Shown here one piece after another: positions 18,717-27,574 of a stretch of 64,000 nucleotides of DNA. This DNA comes from Blautia pseudococcoides (GTDB lineage Bacteria; Bacillota; Clostridia; Lachnospirales; Lachnospiraceae): the NCBI RefSeq assembly GCF_001689125.2, contig NZ_CP015405.2, forward strand, positions 4,738,501 to 4,802,500, read 5' to 3'. The notes under the pieces are model-generated. The model did no database searches and was not told where the DNA came from. It worked only from the letters and a program-made list of their open reading frames with translations. Both the position numbers and the translations under genes were made by a program. Numbering within the stretch: the stretch's first letter is position 1; each line of letters opens with the position of its first letter.

Positions 18717-19634
18717 CTATGATTCAGTGGTTGTGATCTTTAAAGTAAGTTCTTTTGCGGTATTACCATTTATAGTTTCCTTTTTGGCGTTATCATTCAA
18801 ATAAATAGCGAAATACTGTTTTTTACCTTGCTTTTCAGAAAATCCAACAAACCAAGCGTCTCCGTTGGAGCCAGAACCGGTTTTGCCATAAATTTTCTGA
18901 GAATCAGTTTCATTAACTAACATTATGTTTTTTAGAATAGCAATGTTTTTCTCACTATAGTTGCTTTCTTTTTCAAAGATTTTTGATAAAACTTGTACTT
19001 GCTCAAGAGGTGAGATTTTCAAAGAAGAATTTAGCCAGAATCCATTCAATTCTTCCACCGGATTTTCTCCGTTGCCATTCCACTCAGATATATCACAGTT
19101 TCCATATGATAAGACATTAAGTTCTTTTGCAATTTCATCTGCACCTACGGCATCGATGATTTGCCGGAAATACCATATACAAGAAGTTTGAAAGGCTGTT
19201 TCCAAAGTTAAATTTCCATTCCATTCTGGAATTGCATATTGAGTGCCATTGTAATTTATGGTTGAAACTTCATTAGTAATAACTTCGTTCTGCAAACCAG
19301 CTAATGTGGAAATTATTTTAAAGGTAGAGTAGGGTGAAACCTCCTGTTCACAAAGTTCCTGATTATAAAATGAGTATTGATCGTTCTGTGGGTCAAATAA
19401 TATCGCACAACCATTGATTCCATTAAAAATACTACTCAAATCAAGTGTTTCAAAAGTAGGACTTTTGATATCGTCATTTTCCTGCGGTGTGGAATCAGAT
19501 TGTTGTATTGAATTTTTGTTGGGCTATGTTTCATCTTTTTCTTTAGCAGTGCAACCTGACATTAATGCAGCACACATAATAGATATAAGCACAAAATTAC
19601 TTGTACGTTTTAAATAATTTCTATGTTTTAGCAT
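18717..19634 (-). pseudogene. Class D beta-lactamase lipoprotein, interrupted by an amber codon
   Basis: The full frame of 306 codons starts at the ATG at 19634 and encodes a lipoprotein signal ending in lipobox LMSGC, then a class D (OXA-type) serine beta-lactamase domain. The active-site motifs are present in order: STFK, SCI in the SxV position, YGN, and KTG. A single TAG codon at 19526-19524 (codon 37) in the linker breaks the frame. The catalytic domain after it is fully open, and TTG 19439 could restart there, but without the export signal. Loss is recent, because no other lesion is visible; a sequencing error or readthrough is possible. Confidence 0.85.
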
Positions 19635-19660
19635 ACCAAATCTCCTGATTCAAGTAATAT

Positions 19661-20146
19661 TTATTTTTTTGAGTCCCTTTTTTCCCTTAATGATTTCATA
19701 GTCTCTTGTGCGGATAAGCGTGGATAACTGTTTTTCCATTCTTCATAATATGCTTCAGCTTTTTCCGTATCATATTTTGAAGCATTCTGTACAGCTTCGT
19801 ACTCTTTTAGCCATTTTTCTACGTTAGTGGAGATAGTAGAAAACTTATCCTTAAATCTCAAACATATCTCTCCATCAATTTGGCCGGGTATAACCCCATA
19901 ATTTTCCTCTAAATAAAAAAGAGCGTGCATAACTCCGATATAGGAATCAAGATCAGGATTTGAAATAGCAAAAGGGCTTACATCTAAAGATAGCGCAATT
20001 TTTTCTATTTGTTTTGCAGAAGGTGTCCTGTTTCCCAATTCATAATTTCTTATAGCAGGTTCGCTCATTCCAGCACGAAGTGCTACCTGCTTCTGTGTTA
20101 AGTTTTTGGCTTCTCTATATTTCTTTATTTTTTGACCTATTGTCAT
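19661..20146 (-). CDS. XRE-family repressor, likely control of excision genes
   Basis: 161 residues. The N-terminal Cro/CI HTH is typical: IGQKIKKYREAKNLTQKQVA, LRAGMSEPAIRNYELGNRTP, then a helical C-terminal region of about 90 residues with no known motif. It is divergent from the excisionase-integrase genes, with CAGTTC-N6-GAACTG operators in the gap. This resembles a lysogeny-type switch for the mobile element. Confidence 0.85.
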   Translation of the reverse strand: MTIGQKIKKYREAKNLTQKQVALRAGMSEPAIRNYELGNRTPSAKQIEKIALSLDVSPFAISNPDLDSYIGVMHALFYLEENYGVIPGQIDGEICLRFKDKFSTISTNVEKWLKEYEAVQNASKYDTEKAEAYYEEWKNSYPRLSAQETMKSLREKRDSKK

Positions 20147-20213
20147 TGAAAATCCCCCTTATCAACTGAAAAATATGTGCAAAGTGTTTCACTGAAATTA
20201 ATTATAACACATA

Positions 20214-20297
20214 CAGTTCAGAAATGAAACAAAAACTATTGACAGTTCGTAGATGAACTGATAATATAGGACTATAAAACAGTTCGTATATGAACTG
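20214..20297 (+). promoter_or_regulatory. Excisionase promoter with three operator copies
   Basis: CAGTTCGTAGATGAACTG (20243-20260) and CAGTTCGTATATGAACTG (20280-20297) are nearly identical 18-bp palindromic sites; a weaker copy, CAGTTCAGAAATGAAACA, is at 20214-20231. The promoter TTGACA (20239-20244)-17-TAATAT (20262-20267) overlaps the first site, and the second lies at the expected start of transcription. Binding of the XRE protein at 19661 should repress the integrase operon. Confidence 0.8.
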
Positions 20298-20323
20298 AAA
20301 AATAATAAACAGGAGGACACTAT

Positions 20324-20518
20324 ATGGAGAATGTGAAGAAAATGTATGTAACAGCAGAGGAAGCAGCGGAGATGCTTGGAATTTCTACAGGATATGCTTA
20401 CAAGATTATTCGGGGACTGAATGAGGAATTAAAAGCGAAAGGCTTTCGGACGATCTGTGGCAAGGTTCCGACAAAATACTTTGAAGAAAAGTTTTATGGG
20501 TTGACTGTAGTAATGTGA
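20324..20518 (+). CDS. Excisionase-type HTH protein
   Basis: 64-residue protein of the MerR/Xis-like HTH_17 family: VTAEEAAEMLGISTGYAYKII, then a short C-terminal strand. Such proteins bend DNA and direct integrases to excision. AGGAGG precedes the ATG, and the integrase follows 35 bp later. Confidence 0.85.
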   Translation: MENVKKMYVTAEEAAEMLGISTGYAYKIIRGLNEELKAKGFRTICGKVPTKYFEEKFYGLTVVM

Positions 20519-20553
20519 AAATTTACTGAATGCAAGGAAGGGAGCGTGTATTT

Positions 20554-21609
20554 ATGTCAGCAACAAGGGATGGAAAAATGTGGCGCTGCCAGTTCTATTA
20601 TGAGGACTGGCAGGGAATACGCCATAAGAAAAATAAACGAGGTTTTAAGACAAAGAGCGAAGCAGAGGCATGGGAAAGAAATTTCCGGCAGCAACAGCAA
20701 AAGGATTTAGATATTAACTTTGAAAATTTTGTGGAGATTTATTTTAAGGATATGGAGCATCGTTTACGAGAAAGCACGATTATCAATAAAAGATATGTGT
20801 TTGATTTGAAAGTCACACCCTATTTCAAAAATAAGAAGATGTGTGAGATTAAGGCTTCTGATGTTAGGGCTTGGCAGAATGCATTGATTAAAAAGGGATA
20901 TGCAGCCACCTATCTAAAGAGCATAAATAATCAATTATCGGCACTTTTCAATTATGCAACCAGATATTACGACTTGAGGGATAACCCCTGCAGAAAGGCG
21001 GGTAGCATTGGAAAAAGTAAAGCAGAAGAAATGGCTTTTTGGACAAAGCAGGAATTTAAAGAGTTCCTTCCATCCATGAAGGATAAGCCAGAGGCGAGAA
21101 TGGCGTTTTTACTTTTGTACTGGACGGGGATGAGAATCGGGGAGCTTTTGGCACTAACTTATGAGGATGTTGATTTTAATAATCGGACTATCACGATTAA
21201 TAAGTCATATCAGCGCATTAAAGGCAAGGATATGATCACCCCTCCCAAGACACCGAAAAGTAATCGTAAAGTGACAATTCCACCGTTTTTGGCAGAAGAA
21301 TTAAAAGAGTATTGCAGTGTACTTTATGGGATTACAGCGAAAGAAAGAATGTTTCGATATACAAAATCCTTTATGGAACATGAGATTGTCAGAGGGATAA
21401 AAGAGACAGGTGTAAAACGTATCAGATTACACGATTTAAGGCATTCTCACGCATCATTACTGGTGGAGATGGGATTTCAACCGTTGGCGATTGCAGAAAG
21501 ATTAGGACATGAGAAGATTGAAACCACATTAAGCACTTATTCACATTTATACCCAAATAAACAGTTGGAGTTGGCAGATAAGTTAGAAATTGCCAACGGA
21601 GAGGAGTAA
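20554..21609 (+). CDS. Tyrosine recombinase/integrase
   Basis: 351-residue site-specific recombinase. An N-terminal Arm-type DNA-binding domain (RDGKMWRCQFYYEDWQG) is followed by a SAM-like core-binding domain and a catalytic domain with Arg194 (TGMRIGELL), Lys235, His293-x-x-Arg296 (HDLRH), His319 (LGHE) and nucleophile Tyr329 (STYSHL). All catalytic residues are present, so it is probably active. GGAAGGGAG precedes ATG 20554. The gene sits inside the element rather than at its edge, which is less usual. Confidence 0.93.
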   Translation: MSATRDGKMWRCQFYYEDWQGIRHKKNKRGFKTKSEAEAWERNFRQQQQKDLDINFENFVEIYFKDMEHRLRESTIINKRYVFDLKVTPYFKNKKMCEIKASDVRAWQNALIKKGYAATYLKSINNQLSALFNYATRYYDLRDNPCRKAGSIGKSKAEEMAFWTKQEFKEFLPSMKDKPEARMAFLLLYWTGMRIGELLALTYEDVDFNNRTITINKSYQRIKGKDMITPPKTPKSNRKVTIPPFLAEELKEYCSVLYGITAKERMFRYTKSFMEHEIVRGIKETGVKRIRLHDLRHSHASLLVEMGFQPLAIAERLGHEKIETTLSTYSHLYPNKQLELADKLEIANGEE

Positions 21610-21611
21610 CT

Positions 21612-22001
21612 ATGAGTGGAGTACACAAATATCCAACAATCAGCTTTCGTATATCTCCAAGAGAGCGTGATGAAATTGAAGCAAAGATTATAGCCAGTGG
21701 TATGCAAAAGAAAGATTATTTTGTTCGCTCCTGTATTTATAACAGAGTATGTGTGGTTGGGAAAAAGGAAGTGATCTATCGGCTGGTAGAGGAATTACAA
21801 CTTATGCAAGTTAATATTGCAGATATTGTGAGTCAATTTGAACAGCAGGAAGTTACATTGTCGGATGAAGGATTGGAGCAAATGAGAAATGATTGTCTGG
21901 ATATGCTCAAGGCTATTTTGTGGATGTTAGATGGAGCAAAATATCTTTGGCAGAAAACAGAAGAAAACAATGGAAAAAGTCCCGACAGCGGCAACTGTTA
22001 G
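21612..22001 (+). CDS. MobC-like relaxosome accessory protein
   Basis: 129 residues beginning only 2 bp after the integrase stop. The N-terminal segment TISFRISPRERDEIEAKI followed by SGMQKKDYFVRSCI is typical of plasmid mobilization RHH proteins that bind oriT and help the relaxase. The C-terminal half is helical. Confidence 0.75.
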   Translation: MSGVHKYPTISFRISPRERDEIEAKIIASGMQKKDYFVRSCIYNRVCVVGKKEVIYRLVEELQLMQVNIADIVSQFEQQEVTLSDEGLEQMRNDCLDMLKAILWMLDGAKYLWQKTEENNGKSPDSGNC

Positions 22002-22103
22002 GACTTCTGGTAACTGGATAACCTTTGTTATCTGTTTACTTACAAACTAAGTATAACAGAGGTTTTCCGGAGTATCAATGAGATTTTTAGAATGGAGGAT
22101 TTT

Positions 22104-23084
22104 GTGGAAGAACAAAAAACAGAATTAAAATTAATCAGAATGTCAGAGATAGAATCACAGGAAATAGAATGGCTATGGTATCCATTTATACCGTATGGGA
22201 AACTGACAATCATACAGGGAGATCCTGGAGATGGAAAGACCACATTGGTCTTGAATATAGCTGCTAAGTTATCAAATGGGATTGGTATCGATGAAGCTAT
22301 GCAGATATCCGAGCCAATCAATATTATTTACCAGACTGCAGAGGATGGATTGGCAGATACAGTCAAGCCAAGACTTGAAGCGGCTGGGGCAGATTGCGAG
22401 AAAATAGCGGTTATTGATGAAAGTGAGAAATCACTTTCTATGGTGGATGAAAGGTTGGAAGAAGCAATTATCAAGACAAATGCTCAGTTACTCATTTTAG
22501 ACCCAATACAAGCCTATTTAGGCGGTGGAATGGATATGAACCGGGCAAATGAAGCAAGGGATATGACAAAGAAGCTGGGACTTCTGGCAGAGAAATATAA
22601 ATGTGCTATTGTGCTTATTGGTCATATGAATAAGGCAGCAGGGAACAAGGCGGCATATAGAGGTATGGGTTCGATTGATTTCTTTGCAGTAGCAAGAAGT
22701 GTTCTGCTGGTAGGCAGAGTAGAAGGACAGGCGAATATAAGGGCAGTTGTGCAGATAAAAAATAATCTGGCGCCATTCGGACATCCCAAAGCCTTTGAGT
22801 TGGAAGAAACAGGTTTTGTCTGGTTAGGCGATTATGAAATTTCAGCAGATGAATTGTTGGGGGGATTGGCACCTAAAGCGAACAAATTGGAGCAGGCAAA
22901 GCAGTTACTTCGGGAACTTGCTAAAACCAATAATGCCATGCAAAGCAGAGAAATTTTTAATCTGGCTGATGAACAAGGTGTTTCTAAAAGGACATTGGAA
23001 AATGCCAAGAAAGAACTGAAAATTAAAGCCAAGAAAATCAACAACTTATGGTATTGGGAACTGGATAATATTAAGGCGAAATAG
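22104..23084 (+). CDS. RepA-like AAA/RecA-fold ATPase
   Basis: 326 residues. Walker A is GDPGDGKTTL near the N-terminus and a Walker B-like strand is LLILDP; GHMNKAAGNKAAYRGMGSIDF follows, as in plasmid RepA/DnaB-type helicase ATPases. The C-terminal part is a winged-helix-like segment (MQSREIFNLADEQGVSKRTL). It probably supports replication of the excised element. GTG 22104 has GGAGG just upstream; ATG 22092 has none, so GTG is preferred with moderate certainty. Confidence 0.8.
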   Translation: MEEQKTELKLIRMSEIESQEIEWLWYPFIPYGKLTIIQGDPGDGKTTLVLNIAAKLSNGIGIDEAMQISEPINIIYQTAEDGLADTVKPRLEAAGADCEKIAVIDESEKSLSMVDERLEEAIIKTNAQLLILDPIQAYLGGGMDMNRANEARDMTKKLGLLAEKYKCAIVLIGHMNKAAGNKAAYRGMGSIDFFAVARSVLLVGRVEGQANIRAVVQIKNNLAPFGHPKAFELEETGFVWLGDYEISADELLGGLAPKANKLEQAKQLLRELAKTNNAMQSREIFNLADEQGVSKRTLENAKKELKIKAKKINNLWYWELDNIKAK

Positions 23085-23192
23085 GGAAGAACGCAACAAT
23101 GCAGACTATATAGAGTTTGCGGAGATGGGCATTGCAAGGTCGCAAAGACTATAGACTTTGCATTGTTGCGGACTTGAAAAGGAGAGTAAAAA

Positions 23193-23426
23193 ATGAAGCA
23201 GATACAGATACCGGAGGAATTATTTGTTTTGTTGATGAAATATCACCTACTGGATATGGATGAGGTACAGTCAGAGATTAAAAAAGGATTGATGGATAAG
23301 ATGGATTCGATAACGATGCGATTATTATATTCCAAATATAAGTCTGCTCCGACAGAGGAAGAAAAGCAAAAAGCTAGACAGGAATATCTTGATAAACGTG
23401 GAATGTTAGAGAATTTTCGTTGGTAG
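23193..23426 (+). CDS. Small hypothetical protein of mobilizable element
   Basis: 77 residues, rich in Lys, Glu and Met, predicted all helical (QIPEELFVLLMKYHLLDMDEV). AAGGAGAG precedes the ATG. Short proteins of this kind commonly sit between the ATPase and relaxase genes of Firmicutes mobilizable elements; no function is known to me. Confidence 0.6.
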   Translation: MKQIQIPEELFVLLMKYHLLDMDEVQSEIKKGLMDKMDSITMRLLYSKYKSAPTEEEKQKARQEYLDKRGMLENFRW

Positions 23427-23847
23427 TTTCTTCTTCGGTGCTATTAACAGGAGCGTGTCACGCCCCTGTGTTATATGGACAAGGGAGAATACTGAATGCG
23501 AAGTCGGAGGGGTACTGGTATTGAACAAGGAATCTGCAAAGTGCCTTGTTCTTAAAAGGCTAGGATACAAGCATGTAAAATGGGCGGATACGCCAAGATA
23601 AGTTCATGAGTGATAGCAGTTCTTAATGTGTTGATGGCTTTTAAGCCGCTTCGGCGTTTGAGAAGCGAAATACACCCATCGCACAAACTTCGTTTATGCT
23701 CCGGGTATTTCGCTCTGCCGAGGGCCGATGCTGATAGCAGCGTAGAGTTCGTAAACAGGTGCCTATGCACCTACTCACAGTGGCGTTTGCATTATAATGC
23801 GGTGTTGGAAAGAGGTGTTGCTAATAGTAAGAAATTCATTTATACAA
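23427..23847 (+). other. Non-coding, structured region: candidate oriT
   Basis: About 420 bp between the small ORF and relaxase. It holds an imperfect palindrome ACAGGaGCGTGtCACGCcCCTGT (near 23449-23471) and a long-armed inverted repeat GCGAAATACaCCC / GGGTATTTCGC (about 23665-23677 and 23701-23711). Short open frames here run through the repeats and look spurious. Position next to a relaxase and MobC-like gene makes this the best oriT candidate; the nic site cannot be read directly. Confidence 0.5.
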
Positions 23848-25347
23848 ATGTCAAAATTGACGAATTTGATGGGAAGAATCAACTATATCTCCAGTTATGC
23901 CAGGCAGGAAAATCTGTATTCGGTGTATGAAACTACTGAACGAAAATTCTGGAGGGAATTAGCAAAGTGCAACCAAGAGGAATTTATCAAGAGTGGAGCA
24001 GGTGGAAAGTGCATTGAGGCCAGAGAACTAATTATTGCGTTGCCAGAGAGTTTTGTGGATTATAATTCAAGCAGGTTGTTGGAGGTATTTACTAATCACT
24101 TCAAACAGAATTATGGTGTAGAGTGCATTTCAGCATTACATCATAATAAGCGCAAGACCAATTATCATAACCATCTTATCTTTTCTGAACGAAAATTGTT
24201 GGATGAGCCGATAGAAAAGGTTGCTGCCAGAAATATGTTTTACAACGAGACAGGAAAGCACGTTAGAACTAAAAAAGAAATATTGGATGACAGTGGTCAG
24301 ATGAGAGATGAATGTAGGATTATTCCCAAAGGCGAGGTATATGAGCGAAAATTATTTACCATTAAGAACAGCCGATTCAAAAGCGACAGTTTTCTGGACG
24401 AGATGAAGAAATCCTATACAGAACTTATTAATATCTATGTTAGAGATGATAAGGAAAAATTAAAGGTGTTTGACCGCAAGAGCGCCTATCTTCCAATGAA
24501 AAAGATTGGAAAGAACAATCCGAAAGCAGCGCAGATGGAAGCTGACAATTTACAACGGAAAAGGTGGAATCAGACTGTTGACAGGGCATTACTCAGTGGA
24601 GTGCCGGAACAGCAGATTATCGAGGTTAGAAAGGTGCAAATTGGTAGGAAAGCCAGCCTATCCATTCAGCAGTCTGGTGGTTATCCAGAACTGTTTATTA
24701 ACATCATTGAGATGGCAATTAAGGTATTGGAACTTCTGATTATACAGCTAATTAACTTGACTAGAAAATTTGATGTGAAAGCAAATGAGACACAAGGGAA
24801 ATTGGAAACGGTATTGTCTGTAAAGCAATCAGACAGGCTGAAAGAGGTTGAGGAAGTGCCGGAGGAAGAAATCCCGGCTAAACCTAAAAAGTCTGCTCGT
24901 GCGACGGAATATCCAAGATTGGAAGAGATTTATGTGAAGTTACAACAGCAGAATAGGGCAATCTTGCAGAAAGAACAGAGGCTTGGAAATCAGGAAATGG
25001 AATTACACGAGTGCAAAGGTATTTTCAAAGGAAAAAAGCGTAAGGAGTTGCAAGGAGAAATTGAGCAGACGAAGAAGCAATTAGAGCTTATGAAACAGAG
25101 ATTGACTGATATTGTCACATCATGTGGCTATCAGAATGTAAGGGCGTTTCTAGTGGAACATGAGAAATCAAGGACAGAATATGCGTGGTATAGGCAGGCT
25201 GTTAGTGATTGGAAACAGACATATGGTGAAGGTAGAGAAACACAGACGAAAAGTATCCGTGCGAGGCTAAAAAAACATGAAGAACAGATAAAACAAAGAA
25301 AGGGTAATCCAAGCTCTGTACAGAGAAGGGACAGAGGAGCTAGATAG
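23848..25347 (+). CDS. Relaxase/mobilization nuclease (MobA-like)
   Basis: 499 residues. The N-terminal GRINYISSYARQENLY and the histidine motif NYHNHLIFS (metal-binding HxH type) mark a relaxase domain; later parts are helical and coiled-coil (about 340-450: repeated LQQQNRAILQKEQRL-type heptads). It would nick oriT and lead the strand into a recipient using a helper's conjugation channel. I chose ATG 23848 because family similarity begins there; upstream codons are not convincing. Confidence 0.82.
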   Translation: MSKLTNLMGRINYISSYARQENLYSVYETTERKFWRELAKCNQEEFIKSGAGGKCIEARELIIALPESFVDYNSSRLLEVFTNHFKQNYGVECISALHHNKRKTNYHNHLIFSERKLLDEPIEKVAARNMFYNETGKHVRTKKEILDDSGQMRDECRIIPKGEVYERKLFTIKNSRFKSDSFLDEMKKSYTELINIYVRDDKEKLKVFDRKSAYLPMKKIGKNNPKAAQMEADNLQRKRWNQTVDRALLSGVPEQQIIEVRKVQIGRKASLSIQQSGGYPELFINIIEMAIKVLELLIIQLINLTRKFDVKANETQGKLETVLSVKQSDRLKEVEEVPEEEIPAKPKKSARATEYPRLEEIYVKLQQQNRAILQKEQRLGNQEMELHECKGIFKGKKRKELQGEIEQTKKQLELMKQRLTDIVTSCGYQNVRAFLVEHEKSRTEYAWYRQAVSDWKQTYGEGRETQTKSIRARLKKHEEQIKQRKGNPSSVQRRDRGAR

Positions 25348-25360
25348 GGGGATATGGCAG

Positions 25361-25737
25361 ATGAAGAAACACATTGTTGGAGGAAACGGGATTAGTTATA
25401 CATTGGAAGATTATCCAGATTTGAAATTGACAGAGGAGACGGATTATCCGATCGAGAAGTATAGACGTATGAGGCGCAGATACTTTCAGGTGTATCGTGG
25501 AGTGGAATATTTTAGATTGTTTTTGAATGGTGACTAAAATGAGTATCTACACAGGAGGGATGTAGAGTGTGAGCAACGGATGGAGGTGTTGATTGAGCAG
25601 ATGATGGAAAGGTGTGGAGTGAAGTGACCGAACAGCTTAAAGCAGAGAATCAGAAGTAGTGGATTGGAGTGATGAATAATATTAGGTGTTCAGCAAAACA
25701 AATTGTGTTGAAGGAAATGTATATTGGTAATGAGGAT
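25361..25737 (+). pseudogene. Decayed tnpV-like gene
   Basis: The first 58 codons (GISYTLEDYPDLKLTEE, IEKYRRMRRRY) match the start of TnpV, a small protein of clostridial Tn4451-type elements. A TAA at 25535 interrupts the frame, the reading continues as NEYLHRRDVECEQRMEVLIE, and after a frame change near 25620 the C-terminal TnpV signature appears (VTEQLKAENQ, then MNNIRCSAKQIV) with a further stop. So one ancestral gene of about 125 codons is broken by at least two stops and one frameshift. Confidence 0.72.
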
Positions 25738-25899
25738 ACGGAGTGGGTGACTGCTCCGTGTTTGTATTTTAAAAGCAATGGTAAAATAAAGAAAATTATG
25801 ATAAAATAGACTTGCAACGATAGAGATTTTGAGATTTTGCGTATTACATTAGATAGGATAGAATAATTTGGATTATAACTGAAGAGGGGGCATGTTAAA

Positions 25900-27090
25900 T
25901 TGCCAGGTGTAACAAAACACATTTATAATCATGAGATTAGAGACATTGAGTCTATGTGGAATGATGAGTTGAAAACACTGAAAAAATTGTTGCCTAAAAA
26001 TTATAAAGATGAAGATATAATTATACTGTTAAAAAAATATTATCCACATGAATGGCAATCTGTAGAAATAAAGTGTGAGTATTATAATAAAAAGGATAGA
26101 TATTTGAAAAGTATAAAAGGAAAGACTCGTTATAATATGCAGGCACCTGAAAGAATACTGCAAAATGTACCAGAATACAGGAGGCTTATTTCATCCGAAT
26201 ATAGAAAAAAATATGCTCTAGAATATAATGAAAAAATCCAGTTACATGAAATAGAATTATTATGGAAAAAAAGAGAATCAAAAATACAAAAAATTAACAA
26301 AAAAGTAGAAAATGCGAAGTTAAAAACACAGCAAATGACACCGTCATATATTGATAAGCTTATAGGTTTATATGAGCGAAAAGATACATCTCAAAAGGAC
26401 AGAATGTATATTATCGTGGAGTTGCAAAAATATTATAGCCCAAAGGTAATACAGTTTTTTTACAAGTTAAATGATACAGAATTAAATAAACAGTTACGTT
26501 GGATTGCATTTTATCATCTACAAAGTTTTAATTACCAACCAAGGGCACGTAGTCAGAAATATATGCAAGTACATACAAAAAATAAAAAAACAAGAGATTA
26601 TCTGAAAAATATATATCCTAATGAACATTATGATATTCCTAAAAATCCAGATGAACTGGAATATAGAATTGAGAATGCTAAAGAGCAGAAGATGAAGAGA
26701 TTTGATTTTTTTATTTCTCACAGTAGCAAAGATAGCTCTATCGTCCAAAAATTAATATCTTATGAAAATGGAAAAGGATATAATATATTTTGTGATTGGA
26801 TAAATGATGTAGATTATTTAAAACGTCATCTAATATGTGATGCAACTTTGAAAGTGATAGAGAAAAGATTAGAACAATCAAATGCAATAATATTTGTCGA
26901 GTCTACTAACTCAATCAATTCTATATGGTGTAAATATGAACTGAATTATTTCGAACAGTTTAAAAGACCGATTTTTTGCGTGAAAAAGGTTGATGTGGCA
27001 GATGGAAAATTTGTATTATCACCAATGAACAATAAGTGGTATTTGGATTCTGATTATAAAAATTATGTATTAATAGGAAACAAATCGTAA
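25900..27090 (+). CDS. TIR-domain protein, putative defence sensor/effector
   Basis: 396 residues. Residues 1-260 are helical, charged and unrecognised. Residues about 266-360 form a TIR domain: RFDFFISHSSKD (strand A with box 1), FCDWINDVDY, then IIFVESTNSINSIWCKYEL, where WCKYE matches the usual W-C-x-x-E motif. Bacterial TIR domains cleave NAD+ or make cyclic ADP-ribose signals. Start is TTG 25900 with GAGGGGG nine bases upstream; an ATG at 25892 leads to a stop within seven codons. First gene of a three-gene operon. Confidence 0.78.
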   Translation: MPGVTKHIYNHEIRDIESMWNDELKTLKKLLPKNYKDEDIIILLKKYYPHEWQSVEIKCEYYNKKDRYLKSIKGKTRYNMQAPERILQNVPEYRRLISSEYRKKYALEYNEKIQLHEIELLWKKRESKIQKINKKVENAKLKTQQMTPSYIDKLIGLYERKDTSQKDRMYIIVELQKYYSPKVIQFFYKLNDTELNKQLRWIAFYHLQSFNYQPRARSQKYMQVHTKNKKTRDYLKNIYPNEHYDIPKNPDELEYRIENAKEQKMKRFDFFISHSSKDSSIVQKLISYENGKGYNIFCDWINDVDYLKRHLICDATLKVIEKRLEQSNAIIFVESTNSINSIWCKYELNYFEQFKRPIFCVKKVDVADGKFVLSPMNNKWYLDSDYKNYVLIGNKS

Positions 27091-27141
27091 TCTAATATTC
27101 AATGATTAGGCTAATAGGAATTTGGATTTAGGGAGGAAAGT

Positions 27142-27549
27142 ATGGATAAGAAACTAAAGCATTTAGAATTAGTGCAAGACGTCATAAACCGAATGTCAAA
27201 TAATTCGTTTATGCTAAAAGGGTGGGCAGTAACATTAGTTGCAGGAATTTTTGCTTTAGCAGGTAAAGATACAAATAAGCTTTATTTTCTCGTTGCATAT
27301 ATTCCCGTATTAGTTTTTTGGGGATTAGATGCATATTATTTACTTCAAGGAAGATTGTATCGCTCATTATATGATAAGGTTCGGATGACTGAAGAGAATA
27401 ATATTGATTTTTCTTTAACAGCGACAATACAGGAATTTAATACTGATAAAAATTGTTATTGTAGTTGTTTATTTTCAAAAACGGAATTGTGGTTTTATTT
27501 GCCTTTAGCAGCAGTTTGTACAGGTATTATAATAATCACGCATATATAA
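27142..27549 (+). CDS. Small membrane protein of TIR operon
   Basis: 135 residues with three hydrophobic helices (about 27-43, 47-68 and 116-135). The N-terminal KHLELVQDVINRMSNNSFMLKGWAVT is a pattern I have seen in small membrane proteins encoded next to TIR or TIR-like genes. It could be the membrane-acting effector or anchor of the module. GGGAGGAAAG precedes the ATG; the gap to the TIR gene is 51 bp. Confidence 0.65.
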   Translation: MDKKLKHLELVQDVINRMSNNSFMLKGWAVTLVAGIFALAGKDTNKLYFLVAYIPVLVFWGLDAYYLLQGRLYRSLYDKVRMTEENNIDFSLTATIQEFNTDKNCYCSCLFSKTELWFYLPLAAVCTGIIIITHI

Positions 27550-27574
27550 ATATCTGAAAGGAAAGAAATATATT

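Noticed and set aside
23610-23930. Open frame of 106 codons before and overlapping the relaxase start.
   Set aside because: It runs through inverted repeats, has no ribosome-binding site, and overlaps a well-supported relaxase in another frame.
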